A stretch of DNA of 64,000 bases. Source: Mycogone perniciosa (Eukaryota > Ascomycota > Sordariomycetes > Hypocreales > Hypocreaceae). Both the position numbers and the translations under genes were made by a program. Numbering within the stretch: the stretch's first letter is position 1; every line of letters starts with the position of its first letter. Below the pieces are notes generated by a model. That model made no database searches, was not told where the DNA came from, and saw only the letters and a program-made list of their open reading frames with translations. The stretch spans positions 23,781-87,780 of the forward strand of contig JAOALB010000191.1 of NCBI GenBank assembly GCA_025331125.1, read 5' to 3'. This document shows positions 39,463 to 51,734 of this stretch, piece by piece.

Positions 39463-41037
39463 CTAGACCTTTCCAGCATCCTTTTCGAATATGACCAATC
39501 TCTCTGCAAAGCCCTTTCCCGCGTTGCCCAGCGCATCGATATTATCCTGTTCCTTGAGGAGGATTACATTTTCCGGGTAAAGCTTTCCCAATAAAGCGAG
39601 CTTCAGGATGGGATCGGTCGTGGGAATAACATGAATCGTATTTCCATGCCCAGCCTTTATGGGAGGTGAGATAACCAAACCAGGTTTTGAGAGAATATCA
39701 GTGGTACTATGAATAAAAGCAGTGGGAGTATCATTCGTTATCGATGTCCCCAGCATCATGGACTCTGGCGCAGATTGGTGGCCAAGAGAAGACGAAGATA
39801 CATTGTTGTTGACATTTTTCGAGGACTTGATCTCGTAGGCGTAGCGACGACCTCGAGCAATCTGACCAAGGTCCACGGAGACACAAATTCCTGAGTCGAG
39901 CGTCAATCTTAGTTTGACGATGCGGCGGAGGGCATCGCCGCCTGCATCCACCGCGAGGGAAGACTCCGTTACGCGGGTGTCGATATCGAGCAAGGATGCC
40001 AGATTCCATCTGCCTTTAGAGACAACAGCTTCACTCCCAGATAGCTCAGCCCTAGGGGCATTGATATACTCCTTGTGTTCATAGTCGAACAGTATTTCCG
40101 ATTCAGACTGGTGAAAGTGAGCTGGGTGATAGCGAAGTAAGCGCAGGGAACGGGAGCCTGACAAGAAGGCCGGGAGTATGAGGCCTTGAGAGTACTGAAA
40201 GCCATAGCCGCCTCTTGGAAGGTGTCTTGCCGTGAAGACCTTTGCAAGGTTGACGATTGCAATTTGCTGGATCACTCCTGTGAGACAATGGACAAGAAAG
40301 AATTTGCGAGGTTCCTCAAGGTCGCGGATACCACGGTTTGACCCTTGTGGTATGACCAGAGGCACATCTTCATAGTTCTCGAAAGGGATCAGGCTATCCC
40401 TTAGCAGAATCATACGATGAAGCCACTCGTTGTAGAGTTCCATGAGATACGAGTCACTACGAGGTCCAACAAGGAGCGAAGCGACAGCCGGAGTCCACAG
40501 ATGACCTTCACATGGACTCCGGAGACGAATATCTGACTTTGTAACCGAGGTGCTCATGCTCTTTTTGACATTCTTAACGATAGTCTCCGCGATTCGGTGA
40601 GCCTGGTGGACGATCTCACTGCGCGCAGTGTCCTTGGCCGAGTAATTCAAGGGCAAGGTGGACTCTCTGCCCCTGGTAGCAAGTGATGCAGCCAGGCCAT
40701 CGACGAGGACGGAGCGGGCGGGAGATTCACCCGGGGGATCTTGACCAAGCCGGGAGATGACGACATTAAGGAGAGGAGTGCAACTGGCGACGAGTTGTTG
40801 CACATTATAGATCCCAGGGGGGGTTTGGATTGCGTCAGACAGGCTGGCTGGGAAGGAAGAAGAAGGAAAGCCGTTGAGATGTGGCTTATGTGATAGTGAC
40901 GATATGTTATCCATAGAGAAGATCCCTCCTTGGTGGGTCCAGGAGGGAACAACTGTATGACCTATTTGAAGATTTGCGAGGTTGGCCAAGCGATAAGGAG
41001 ATCCTGTGGTGGAAGGGGGAGCGATAGCGGAGACCAT
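39463..41037 (-). CDS. Unknown intronless fungal protein (about 524 aa)
   Basis: One uninterrupted frame with codon use like its neighbours. The start at 41,037 (MVSAIAPP) was chosen because its context is good and the upstream 85 codons are low-complexity and lack protein character. I do not recognise the family. The N-terminal third is Ser/Pro-rich and probably disordered. The middle (about 150-330) looks globular, with a conserved-looking stretch RGGYGFQYSQG and an aromatic/His-rich segment RYHPAHFHQSE. A Ser/Asn-rich linker precedes a compact C-terminal part. There is no signal peptide, clear membrane helix or catalytic motif. It diverges from the methyltransferase gene. Membership of the cluster is unproven. 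Confidence 0.75.
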   Translation of the reverse strand: MVSAIAPPSTTGSPYRLANLANLQIGHTVVPSWTHQGGIFSMDNISSLSHKPHLNGFPSSSFPASLSDAIQTPPGIYNVQQLVASCTPLLNVVISRLGQDPPGESPARSVLVDGLAASLATRGRESTLPLNYSAKDTARSEIVHQAHRIAETIVKNVKKSMSTSVTKSDIRLRSPCEGHLWTPAVASLLVGPRSDSYLMELYNEWLHRMILLRDSLIPFENYEDVPLVIPQGSNRGIRDLEEPRKFFLVHCLTGVIQQIAIVNLAKVFTARHLPRGGYGFQYSQGLILPAFLSGSRSLRLLRYHPAHFHQSESEILFDYEHKEYINAPRAELSGSEAVVSKGRWNLASLLDIDTRVTESSLAVDAGGDALRRIVKLRLTLDSGICVSVDLGQIARGRRYAYEIKSSKNVNNNVSSSSLGHQSAPESMMLGTSITNDTPTAFIHSTTDILSKPGLVISPPIKAGHGNTIHVIPTTDPILKLALLGKLYPENVILLKEQDNIDALGNAGKGFAERLVIFEKDAGKV

Positions 41038-42512
41038 GGTTTGGGCTCGAAGCATACAAACAGGCGAGAAAGATAGAAACTGTCTGGCGGGGAAAGAAGG
41101 GAGAATTAATGGCCGATAGCCACGGTCACAATGGCTTGATAGAGGGGTAAAATGGCGTGTGTATCGTAAACTAGTAAGTAGGTTGGTAAACTTGTGAGAG
41201 GCGAAAGCGGCAAGGGGGGTAGAGAGAAGAGGGGGATTTAAAGGGGAGGAGGTCAGCCACTTGACATACATAATGATAATATAGCTTATCACTGATGCGA
41301 TAGTTTTTCTGCTGAATAGAGCTGGATGCTGAGTGTGGTTGGCACAAACAGCAAAGTTTTCATATGCAGAGAAATATGTACATGCGATACGTAAGAGGGC
41401 AAGGACGCTCCAAGGAACATTACAGGTTGGTAGTTCCTTTTTTCGTATGGCCTCTCCTGCAGTCCCTTTCTGCCACGATAATGAGGGGTTTCTTTAATAT
41501 AGGCAACCCAAAGGAGGCTGTTGACAAGGCGTAGTCTCTAATTGGAAAACAATTCCGGTGTTTTCCCCGTTATGTTGTTGGCCGGTCTTGTGAGATTTCG
41601 GAAATTCTTCATTCGACAAGATAAATTGCTTGGATGAAAACTGCATCACGTAAGGATTAGTCTCCAAGCTTGTATATTTGCATTTTGGTTATTCATTCCT
41701 GCGGCTGAAGTCACAAGAATGGTAGGGGATGAGAATCCTTGTCAGAATGACGATTCGTATGAAGGTGCTAAGCGAGACAACTCACCTTCCTAGAGAATAG
41801 CACAGTAAAGACCTACAGTCGGTCATACACTTCAAGCGAGCGGCGAGACTGTTTAGGTGACTGTGACTGTAACTAGTAGCTCGATACGGGACATGGGACT
41901 CATCGCATGAATGCTTCAGTCCCTCGGGTGCGCTCTATTATGGTTCGGGTATCCATGCGGGACGTCTAGGCAGACTCGGAGTTGGGTGACCCGAATGTCG
42001 GAGTTGAATGGCGGGCCAACAGATTTCACCAATAGTACTTTAGTACGTACCATATGTGCCCAGGTTGCAAGGTACATTCGGACCGTTGGGGTCTACCATG
42101 TGGAGAAAACATGGAATAAATGGGGATTTAGGAGAACGGGTGATAAAATAGGATTTAATTTTCTGCTGTTATTGCCGCACAATGGGGGTGCAATTCTCCA
42201 AGTAGGCTGAGGTGTGGCCGGAGAAGGGCAATCAGTGCCAGGCCTACGGCAGATGTGACTCTATTCCATACAATCCAGACACTGAGGGAGTGGTGACATC
42301 AGAGAGTGCCCAATTTCTTGAGGCTTTTAGTCCGAATGGTGAAATGACCCTACCTGTATTTCGAATCTCAGTGCTTACCCGTCAGCCAGCACTGCAAGGC
42401 TGTTTGTTGATCGCTAGGCTCACCTTGAAACAATAAAGGGACGAGATCGTCCGGCTATTCCAAAACATTTAGTATCATATCCAATTAAACTTTTACAGGA
42501 AAATCAAGTAAA
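41038..42512. promoter_or_regulatory. Divergent intergenic region, unknown gene / methyltransferase
   Basis: 1.5 kb between divergent genes. Two short plus-strand frames (41,911-42,210 and 42,212-42,436) lack recognisable protein features and are not called. No repeat or RNA gene is evident; presumed promoter DNA. Confidence 0.45.
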
Positions 42513-43649
42513 GTGTCCAAAATGGCCACAGCGGCTGCTAGCACTCCAGTGGTTGTCACTGGATCCACGTTGCCTGTTCCATTCTCGGGGACCGAAGGGA
42601 GTTACATGCTGCCTCACCATGTCCAGGAAATTGAACGGCTGCGCCGCCAGCACCATTTCATGAACTCAACAACGGATGGACAACTTCTGGTTGTTCCCGG
42701 GGTCAATTATCAGAAGTCACTACGGGTCCTTGACTCTGGTGCTGCGGATGGTACGTTCTCCCATATGCTTGCTGAATCTCTCAGCGTGCACCCAATTGTG
42801 ATCGGAAAAAAGAAGAAAAGAGTTAGCCGCCCTGTTTCTAGGAGTAGATTCGGGAATCCCTCAGACTATTACTAACAGGAGAGTTTCAAGTTTTTGGCTC
42901 CGTGATCTTTCCCGCCAGCTCCCTACTCAAATCCTCGAGCTCCATGGCGTCGACATCGGCTCCGCTCTTTTCCCCCCTTCAACTTCTGGTGTCGTCCCTG
43001 CTGTAGACCTCCGTAAGCACGACATCCGACAGCCTTTCCCTTCTTATTGGAACTGGACATCCACATTCGATGTTATTCATCAGCGTCTTCTCATCTGGGG
43101 CATAAAGTCCGCCGAATGGCCTCAAGTGATCTCCAATCTTGTCTCGTCCCTCAAACCAGGTGGCTACATTCAGCTTGTTGAGGCTGAGTGGATCGATTTG
43201 GAGAATCCCGCTGACAAAGCCACAAGGCCACAGCTAAGAAAGCAGGCGTTGATGCAGGAGTGGTCTACGGCCACTTTTGGTATGGACATCCATGTGGCAT
43301 ATAAGTTGGAAAGATTGTTGAAAGAGGGGGGGCTGGAGGATGTGACCAAAGTACAGTTTGACCATGGTTATGGTACTTTGGCCAACGCATATGATAAGAG
43401 AAACGTTTCGGCGGAGCTATGGGTTGAGTGTTTCCGAACATTGGATGAGAAAATTCCTGGTAAGTTGTGGAAGTCCAACATTCCTCCATATAGCAGCACT
43501 AACGGGATCGATTCGCAGATGGGGGGATCCCTGGTGTCGCTACGAATGCTAAGGAATTTCACCAATTCCTTGATGCCCTCGAGGTTGAGATCAAAACCTA
43601 CGGCTACCGTCCAAAGCTCAACTATGTGTATGGCAGGAAGCCTCTCTGA
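42513..43649 (+). CDS. SAM-dependent class I methyltransferase (fungal secondary-metabolism type)
   Basis: Transfers methyl from S-adenosylmethionine to O, N or C of a small molecule; the substrate is unknown. The SAM-binding motif I RVLDSGAADG is at residues 71-80. An acidic loop (HGVDIG) follows, then TFDVIHQR and the post-motif LKPGGYIQLVEAEW; the whole resembles the LaeA/GliN-like group common in fungal clusters. The second intron (43,460-43,518) is clean, and the third exon ends at 43,649 with YVYGRKPL. First-intron edges are ambiguous. Donor GTTCTC at 42,755 with acceptor at 42,878 or 42,890 keeps GAADGT and gives 317 or 313 aa. Donor GTACGT at 42,751 with acceptor at 42,883 gives 314 aa but changes the motif's last Gly to Val. 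The LINE inserted about 320 bp downstream. Confidence 0.82.
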
Positions 43650-43971
43650 ACGTGATGCTTTAGAGCAGAAAGCTGTACTGCTAATCAACCCCCAGGGGCA
43701 AGTTACACCAGTCTTAATCCACGATATGGATATGTCGTCAGTACAGAGGTAATAAAGAGATACTATAAAGCGCTTGAACTCTGTACGTAGAACGAGAATA
43801 GTTCTTTACAAACGACTTGAATGATCAAACGTAGCCTATTGCTCCAATTACAGAAGTGTACTTAATCTACTTGAAGATCTGACAGCTATAGCAATACCCT
43901 TTGCTAGGACCCCAGCCACCAGGGAACCCATCTGATTACGGGTTGGGATCTGTTTTATTAACGACTGTGCC
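43650..43971. other. 3' flank of the methyltransferase gene
   Basis: 322 bp of ordinary composition up to the LINE target duplication. No gene seen. Confidence 0.5.
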
Positions 43972-43985
43972 TACTTGGGAGCTGG
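43972..43985. repeat. Left target-site duplication of the LINE
   Basis: TACTTGGGAGCTGG, repeated exactly at 49,883-49,896 on the far side of the element. Confidence 0.8.
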
Positions 43986-46900
43986 CAAGCTTCCCTCCTA
44001 CACCTATGGGTACCCCACCTTTTGGGTGCCTACTCACCAAAACTCTATAACCTCTTAACTAGCTATCAAGAAAATAAGCCTAACAACACTCTCTCGCCCC
44101 TCCTAGGAACTTAAAGAAAGATAGTGAATGCTATTAAAGTCTAAGCAAACCAGGGACAACTAAACCTCGCTGCTGCCGGGCAGGCAGCACTCTAGCGACT
44201 CAAGAAGGAAAGCACTCCTTTACTCCTAAAGTAAAAGGAGACTATAGTCCTCCCACTTACACCTAAAAAACGCTATATCGACAATAAATATATTAAAACT
44301 AATATCCCTAGACTTAATTTTAATTTTAACTTAAAACCTAGTATCTCTTTTTTTAAATTTTTTTTTAAAAAGGCCTCTCTTCCTCCCTTTAAAGTAGGCT
44401 AATAAAAGCCCCTGCCTTTATAAATAAAAAGCAGTTAAATACAGCATTTAAAATCTTAATTTAAATTAAAAAAATTAATTTAATTTAAAAGGCTAGGTAA
44501 GAAATATTACTTATAATAGCCTAAACTATTAATAATTATTTAGCTAAATATTAAAAAAAGTATTATTTTTTAGCAGCTATATTAATAAATAAAGCCCTTT
44601 TTAATACTTTTAAAAACCTTTTTTCTTTAAAGGCTTTTATAGACTTTAGAAAATAAAATAAAAACCTTAATTTTACTTAACTATTAACTATTTAATTAGT
44701 TAATAAAAAGTCCCGCTAAAATAATAAATAATAGTAAATTAAGCCTTAGCCCTTTAATAAAACTAATATAAAAACCCCTTTACTAGCCAGCAGCTTAAAA
44801 TAAATTATATAAGTTATAGTTGCAGCTATAAATATAAATAAAAAGTCTTTAATATAAAAAAATAAAAATAAACCTTTTTATTAAAATAATAATAGGCTAG
44901 CCTTTATTATTTATAAAAATAAATAAAAATAAATAAAGACTACTTTAAAAATTAATAATAAACTTTTCTTTTAAATCCCTTTAAATTATAGCTAAAAGGA
45001 AATTACTGCTATTAGTATTAAATAAAAGGTTATTAAAATTAATAACTTTAAAAGTAAAAATATTATTTATTTCTAAAAAATAAAGTTTAAATTTATACTT
45101 TAAACTAAAATAGAAAATATTAAAAAAAAAAATTTTACTTTAACTTTAACTATAAAGGCTAATAGCTTAAAGATTAAAAAAGTATATATATAAAGGAGTT
45201 TTCTTATATAAAGTATTCTTAAATATTATATTAATATATTAAATATTTCCCCTATTAATATATTAATTTTAATTAAAGCTTAAAGGAGTATTAAATTTAA
45301 AAAACCTTTAGTCTTTTATTAAAAAGCCCCTTTTAGCGAGACTACTAATACCTGCTATTACTTTATCTCCTTTAAAAAGGAAGTTAAAATAAGCTTTAAA
45401 CTCTTTAACTATTTAGCCTTAATAAAGCTTTAAACTTAAAAGGTATAAGTAATTTAATGTAATAAATACTGTAGCTTTTATAATCTTTAAAAGTATATTA
45501 AAATTATATACTATAAAAATATAGTAAACCTGCCTTTTACTATATTAATAAAAATAAAAACTGCAATAACCTTATTTAATATATTAACTGCTTTAAATTT
45601 TATTAATTTCATACTGTAAATTATTATATATACTTAACTATTAAAAATAGTGTAAAAGTATATACTATTAAAAAATAATTTAAAAGCATTAAAGAATTTA
45701 AAATTTAAAAATTTTAAAAAAAAAACTCTGCCCCCTTTACCTTTAAGCCTAGTCCTAGCGCACCTAAAAATGGAGCTTTTTAAGCCGCTCTAGCTAAATC
45801 TCTTATAACTTTTAAGGCTTAAATTTAAAGACCTTTCCCTTTAAGTAAGATAATACCTTTTACCCCTGCAATAAAGCCCCTTTAAAATAAAATTAACTTA
45901 ATAAATATCTTTAATAACTTATTAAAGAAAAGCTTATTAGCCTATTCTGCAATAAAAGTTATTAATTTAAATAACTTTATAAATAATACTTTAAAGGAAT
46001 CCTTTAAAGGAGATAAACCCTATAAGTCTAATCTATAAATAATAAACTTTATGAAAACTATTAAAAAAACTTTAATTTAAAAATCGTTTAAGCTAATATA
46101 AAGAAATAAAAACAGTATTATAATATAGCCCTTTTACTAGCCTAAGAAAATAGCTTTAATATTATATTTATTTAAAAGCTATAAATTTATTAAAATATTA
46201 TATTATTTAAAAGATAAATAAAGTTTTACTTTAACTTTTGAATATTTAATTTATTTAATAATTAAAAGGAAATTAAACCTTTTATTTTTATATATATTAA
46301 GAAATTACTATATTTATAATATTAATAACTTTCGCCTTTAAAATTAAAAAGCAATTATATTTATTAAATAAAAGCCTATAGTTATATTTTTATTAATATT
46401 TACTATAAAGCTACTTTTAATACTATAATAGAAACCCTTAAAAGGTAAAGTTAGCCCTCTTTAAATTTAATTATTATAAAAGACTTTAATATATTATATT
46501 AAATATAGTAATTAAGCTAAATTTTAAGCACTGCAGGCAATAAATTAATTTAATAAATAGATAGGTATAACCTAATCCTAGCCTTTATAAACGCTTTAAT
46601 AAAAGACTCTAGAAAATATATTAACTTTATTTTCTTTAATTGCTTTATATTAAAAACTATTATAAAAAATTTAAATATAGGCTTAAACTATTATATAATT
46701 ATTACTATACTTTTAAACTTTATTTAACTACTAGTTAATATAGGAAAGAAATATATCCCTTTTAAAAGCTTATAAAAGTTTAGCTAGCTAATATATATAT
46801 ATACTTAGCTCTTTTTAAAGGTAAATACAATTAATTTAACTAAAAGAAACTTAAATGCAGCTATATAAACACTTTAAAGACTTTTCGCGGACTATATATA

Positions 46901-49882
46901 ATTAATAGGCTAAAAAAGATATTAAAATAAATATAGCGCCCTTTAATAAAATAAAAACTACTAGACAGCCTATTTAGCTTATATTATAGCGCCTTTTAAA
47001 ACTAATAAATAACTTAAAGTAAAAAATATATTATATAATACTATTAAATATAAAAATGCAATTATTAAAATAAAATTATAGTTAAAATTAATTTAAGTAA
47101 AAGTATTTAATAAATAACTAAATAGTATAAAGTTATAAACTATTTTAACCCCCCCCTTTAATAAATAGTAATAAAAGTATTTTAAACTTTAAAAAATAAA
47201 TAGCCTTTTTTAAAAAATACCTATTATAGTAAAAGGGAGTTAAAGAAAATATTAAAAACCTTTAAAAACCTTAAATATTAAAAAACCTTTAAATACTATA
47301 AAATAAAACAGTTATTAAAAAAGAGGTAAAAAAGGCTATAACTAAAGCAAAAATATTATACCTAGTATAAATAGTATATTAATTGCCTTTTTATATTATA
47401 TATAGCCTATTATTAAAAAGTTTATTATAAAGCTCTTTAAAGGTTATTTTAAACTAAAATACTACCCTTTCCCTTTTAAAAATACTAAAATTACTATTAT
47501 ATTTAAGCCTAGTAAACTTAACTATATAACTGATAAAGCCCTTAAGCCTATTTTACTGCTATCCTATATAAAAAAAGGCTTTAAAAGGCTATTTGCTAAA
47601 AGGGTATTCTTTTTAATATTTAAATACAAAATCCTTTTAAAGTAATAGTTTAAAGCCCTCTTTAAAAGAGCAGCTATAGACTTAATCGCCTATTTAATTT
47701 ATAATATTAAAGTTACTTTAAATAAAAGGGAAGTCGCAACTTTATTTACCTTTAATATCTTTAAAGCTTTTAATATTATTATAAAAAATAAACTAATTTA
47801 ATAGTTTAAATAATAAAGCTAGTTTATTTAATTTATAAAATAAATAAAGTCTTTTATAAATAATAAAACTGCTTTTATTTATAAAAGGGATAAAATTAAT
47901 TTACTAGACTTGGCCTTTAAATACAATACTTTATAAAAGTCCTTTATCTCTTTTATTATATTAATACTATACTTTAGCCTAATCTTTTAGTTTAAAGATT
48001 AATAATCCTGCTTTAAATACATTAATAATATTACTATATTAATTATAAAAAGGTTTATTTAAAAAACAGCTACTTTTATATAATAAGCGCTTAATAAAAC
48101 ACTAAAGTAAAAAGCAGAAAATGCAGTATCTTTTAATTACACTAAAACTAAATTACTATACTTTTATTATATAAAAGGCTAAATTTATAAAAAAGCTTTT
48201 ATAATAAAAGGAAAACTAGTCAAACTTAAAAAAAATATTTAATAGTTAAAGGTTTATTTTAATTTAAACCTTTCTTTTAGGAAATATATAAAAACGTTTA
48301 TAGGTAAAGTATATAAAGTCTTTAAGTTTTTTAAATTACTTAATAGAATTTAAAAAGGCTTACCTTTTAAAACTATAATATAAGCCGCAAAAGCCTATAT
48401 CCTCTTTATTGCCTTATATAAAATAAAAGTATAATAGTTAAAGTATAAATAATAATTGTAAATTAACTTTATTAAATAAGTAAATATAAAAGTATCTAGC
48501 CTAATAAATAAAATAAATAAAGCCTTTAAGACTATAGTAAAGGCAGTCCTTTTAATTTAAAAAACTATAAATATTCCTATTTTATATAAAAAGTTAAAGG
48601 TCTTTATAGTTAATATTACTTTAATATAAGCTTAACTTAAATATACAGTAAGATTTATAGGATTAAATTAAAATTATTTAATTAATTAAAATATTAATAA
48701 AAAACTCCCTCTTTAACTATTATAAATTAAACTTTAATATACTGCTGCCTTAATTAATAAAACTATTAAATTTACCCTTTTCACTAAGAAATCCCTATAT
48801 ATTCTCTTTAATCTTAACTTAAAAGGTATAAGTAAACCAGCTACAGTAAAGAAATACTTAAAGTTAATTAACTCCCTCCCCCTTTATTTAATTTTAACCT
48901 ACTTTAATAAATTTTAAATAAAAGGGAATATAAGCTAAAAAGCAGTTACCTATTATAAAGTAAAAGCAATTATAAGCACTAAATACTTTAATAATATAAA
49001 GGTTTATAATATAAAAGTATAGGCTGCCTTAAAAGCTATAAAGTTAATAGCTAAATATATAAAGGAAAACTATATAATTTAAATAGCTTTCCTTTTTATA
49101 AATAATTTATTAATTATTAATAGGCTATTTAGTAAGCCCTTACTATTTATATAAAAAATATATATATATTTCTAGAAATTAATATAAAGTACCTCGCCTT
49201 ATAAAACTATTATTTTATAAATCTTAAAATATAAAGATATTATAGGTAATAAATAGGCTAATTATTTAGCTAAATAAAATATAGCTTTCTTTACTGTACT
49301 ATAAAATTAAACTATAATTATATATATTAAAAGATAGATTAAGGAAAAAGTTGTAAAGGTAAAGGAATAGGACTAGCTTAATAAAACCTTAAAAGGCTAT
49401 AAATAGTAAACACTTAAAGCCTTAGCCTCCCCTTTAAAGCTTAAACTTTTACGCTTTATCCTTTATAAGCTTTTAATAAAGAGATTAAGATATAAAGACT
49501 TCCAGGAATACTATAAATGCTTTAAATATAATAAAGAGTCTGTCTGTAAATGTAATAAATTAAAAAGGCAAAGCTACTTTATAAAATATAAAATAGTTAA
49601 GCCTTTCCTTTTAGATATCCCTTTAAAAGAGACCCCCCTCTTTTATTTACTTAGATTTACAGGAAGCAAGGCCTTTTAGAAATTAATAGAGAAAGCGGAC
49701 CTTTATAGTCCTCCCCCCATGGAAATAGATTAACACTACCTAAATTAACCTTTTTTCCTTTATAAATCGAAACTCAGTGAATAGCGGCGCAAGCTGCCGG
49801 CTGCTAATATCCTATTGCCTATAAGGGATTTATATAACTAGCTTACTTAGTGGACGTAAATAATAAAACAAACAAACAAACA
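43986..49882 (+). mobile_element. Tad-like LINE retrotransposon, RIP-decayed, inside the gene island
   Basis: A 5.9-kb plus-strand non-LTR element. Stop-riddled frames still show, in order: an apurinic-type endonuclease remnant with a DFN motif near 46,380-46,500; a reverse transcriptase near 47,560-47,800 (a stretch resembling YIEKGF.RL.AKR followed by AIDLVA...REVATL, typical of fungal Tad elements); RNase-H-like sequence near 48,960-49,290; and a C-terminal Cys-rich stretch near 49,480-49,600. The 3' end is the simple tail (CAAA)n at about 49,867-49,881, and identical 14-bp direct repeats flank the element. The first 300 bp and last 150 bp escaped strong mutation; the core is nearly pure A/T. 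Possible 5' truncation cannot be excluded. Confidence 0.85.
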
Positions 49883-49896
49883 TACTTGGGAGCTGG
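49883..49896. repeat. Right target-site duplication of the LINE
   Basis: TACTTGGGAGCTGG directly after the (CAAA)n tail; identical to 43,972-43,985. Confidence 0.8.
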
Positions 49897-50357
49897 GCTA
49901 CATCCAGAATGTCATCTTCTCTCGTACTTAGCTCATCTAGACACAAAATAAGAGCATGGTATCCAATTCATAATGATTCATAGAAGCGACGGTGAAAGAC
50001 ATCGGCTTCTTGAATATAATTTCTATCACGTTTACTCCGCTATATTTAACTACCCGGCAGATATCCACGGGTTGAGGAATCTAAAGAACAATATGTTGGA
50101 GGAATTCGTTTATTGTTTTGCACTTTGGGTCTCAATATAACGATAGGATTGTGTTTTCGTGATGCATTATAGTCTATTCATTGCTCATGAATCTTGTCGT
50201 AGTAACAACAACTGTATGTACCAGATGCGAGGGGAATATGATGAAGTTGCCTTAGCACTGTTCATATTTAGAACGACGGACTACCTAAATCAATATATCA
50301 TCAGAAAGTTTACCAACAGGATGTGATTCCTCATCTCCACCTTTTCATCATGTCACG
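49897..50357. other. 3' flank of the DAHP synthase gene
   Basis: 461 bp of moderately AT-rich unique DNA. Before the LINE insertion it was contiguous with 43,650-43,971. No gene seen. Confidence 0.5.
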
Positions 50358-51734
50358 TTACTGGCCGTGGTTTCTAACAAAGTCCGCGAATCGCTTCACT
50401 AACGCCAATGCCTGCTTATTCGACAGCCGGGGATCACAAAGAGACTGATACGAATGACCTAAATCCTCCTCGTGCCTATTGAACTCATCATCCATGCATT
50501 CTGTGGCATCCTCTCCAGTCTGCTCAAGATGGATTCCACCCAAGTGGCTTCCCAGACCTTTGTGAGCGATGTATGTCTCCTTCAACTCTGCCAACATGTC
50601 CTCCACTCGACGGGTCTTCACGCCCGTTGAGGTAGACAAGGTGTTTCCATGACATGGGTCACTCATCCAGATAGGTACATGGCCACTGAGTTGAACCGCT
50701 CGGATGATCGCTGGTAATACAGCTCTCACGCGACTGTGACCCATGCGTGTGATTATGGTAGTTTTTCCGCACTGCGTTCGGTCGTCACTCAAGACGTTGA
50801 GGAGGGCTACTACCTCAGCAGCCGTGGCTGTAGGACCGATCTTCACGCCGATTGGGTTTCGCAGACCCCTTGCATACTCGACGTGGGCACCTTCAAGTTG
50901 GCGAGTACGCTCGCCGAGCCAAATGGTGGTAGCAGAGAGATTATAATGGTCGTGAGTGAGGGAAGACTCATAAGGAAGGTGGAGAGCCTCGTGAGACGTG
51001 TACAGGGCGGATTTGCCATGAGATTTACCATGGGCCGAAGTCGAATGTGCAGAAACCTGGCGGATTGTGTTTTGGGAGGCAGAGGCATATAAATATCCAA
51101 GTAATAGCCGGTTTGGATCTGGTTGTCGGCATTTTGGGTCTTCCGAATTGACATTGTGCCCTCTAAAGGCGTGGATTACCTCGCCAGTTGGAAGTGTCTC
51201 AAATGGATTCGATCGTGGTTTTGCATACTGCCCAGCAATGCGGCCAAGGGGAATGACCGACATGCCAAGTGCTTCCTCCATTATTTGGCTCTGGCGTCGA
51301 AGAAGATCAACTTTCCTCTTGATAATATCATATTTTATATCATGAAAGCTCTCAGCGCAGTCGCCACCTTGAATGACAAAGCCGCGACCGAGGGCGACAT
51401 GATAGAGCTGCCCACGAGCCTGCTCTATCTCAGGTGGACTGACAAGCGGAGGAAGCTGCCGTAAGTAGGCGCATGTCTCCTCCAGCGTGTCAACATCGCT
51501 GTACTCGACTGCTTGGGCTGCTCTTTTGGAGCGCCACGAATCCGGTGTCCATGGAGAGATGTGGGATACAGGCGACTTGACATCCCAGATTGGATTTGCA
51601 GACTTGCTTCTTGGGTTAACTATTGGGAACCCTAACTCTGGAAGCTGATTATGTAGAGAGAATGTCAGAATTGATAGTTAGATAATACTCGAATAGCCCG
51701 AGAACCAGCTAACCTGAATTTGAGCTTGCACCAT
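50358..51734 (-). CDS. Class II (AroA_II) DAHP synthase
   Basis: Condenses phosphoenolpyruvate and erythrose 4-phosphate to 3-deoxy-D-arabino-heptulosonate 7-phosphate, the first step of the shikimate pathway. A 7-codon first exon (51,734-51,714, MVQAQIQ) joins exon 2 (51,644-50,358) across a 69-nt intron, giving 435 aa. Family blocks are all present: WRSKRAAQ near 44-51, GGDCAE with metal-ligand Cys103, RIAGQYAKPRS near 142-152, ITRMGH near 305-310, SDPCHGN with His339, HLEQTGED with Glu381, and CDPRL with Asp411. All four metal ligands are kept, so it is probably active. It is slightly short for the class; the shortening is around 190-225. Fungi always have class I enzymes, and class II copies are known in some (Neurospora). 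A copy near ADC synthase suggests flux supply for a cluster. Confidence 0.92.

Noticed and set aside
41911..42436. Two consecutive plus-strand short frames before the methyltransferase
   Set aside because: No motif, no plausible splice between them, composition like intergenic DNA.
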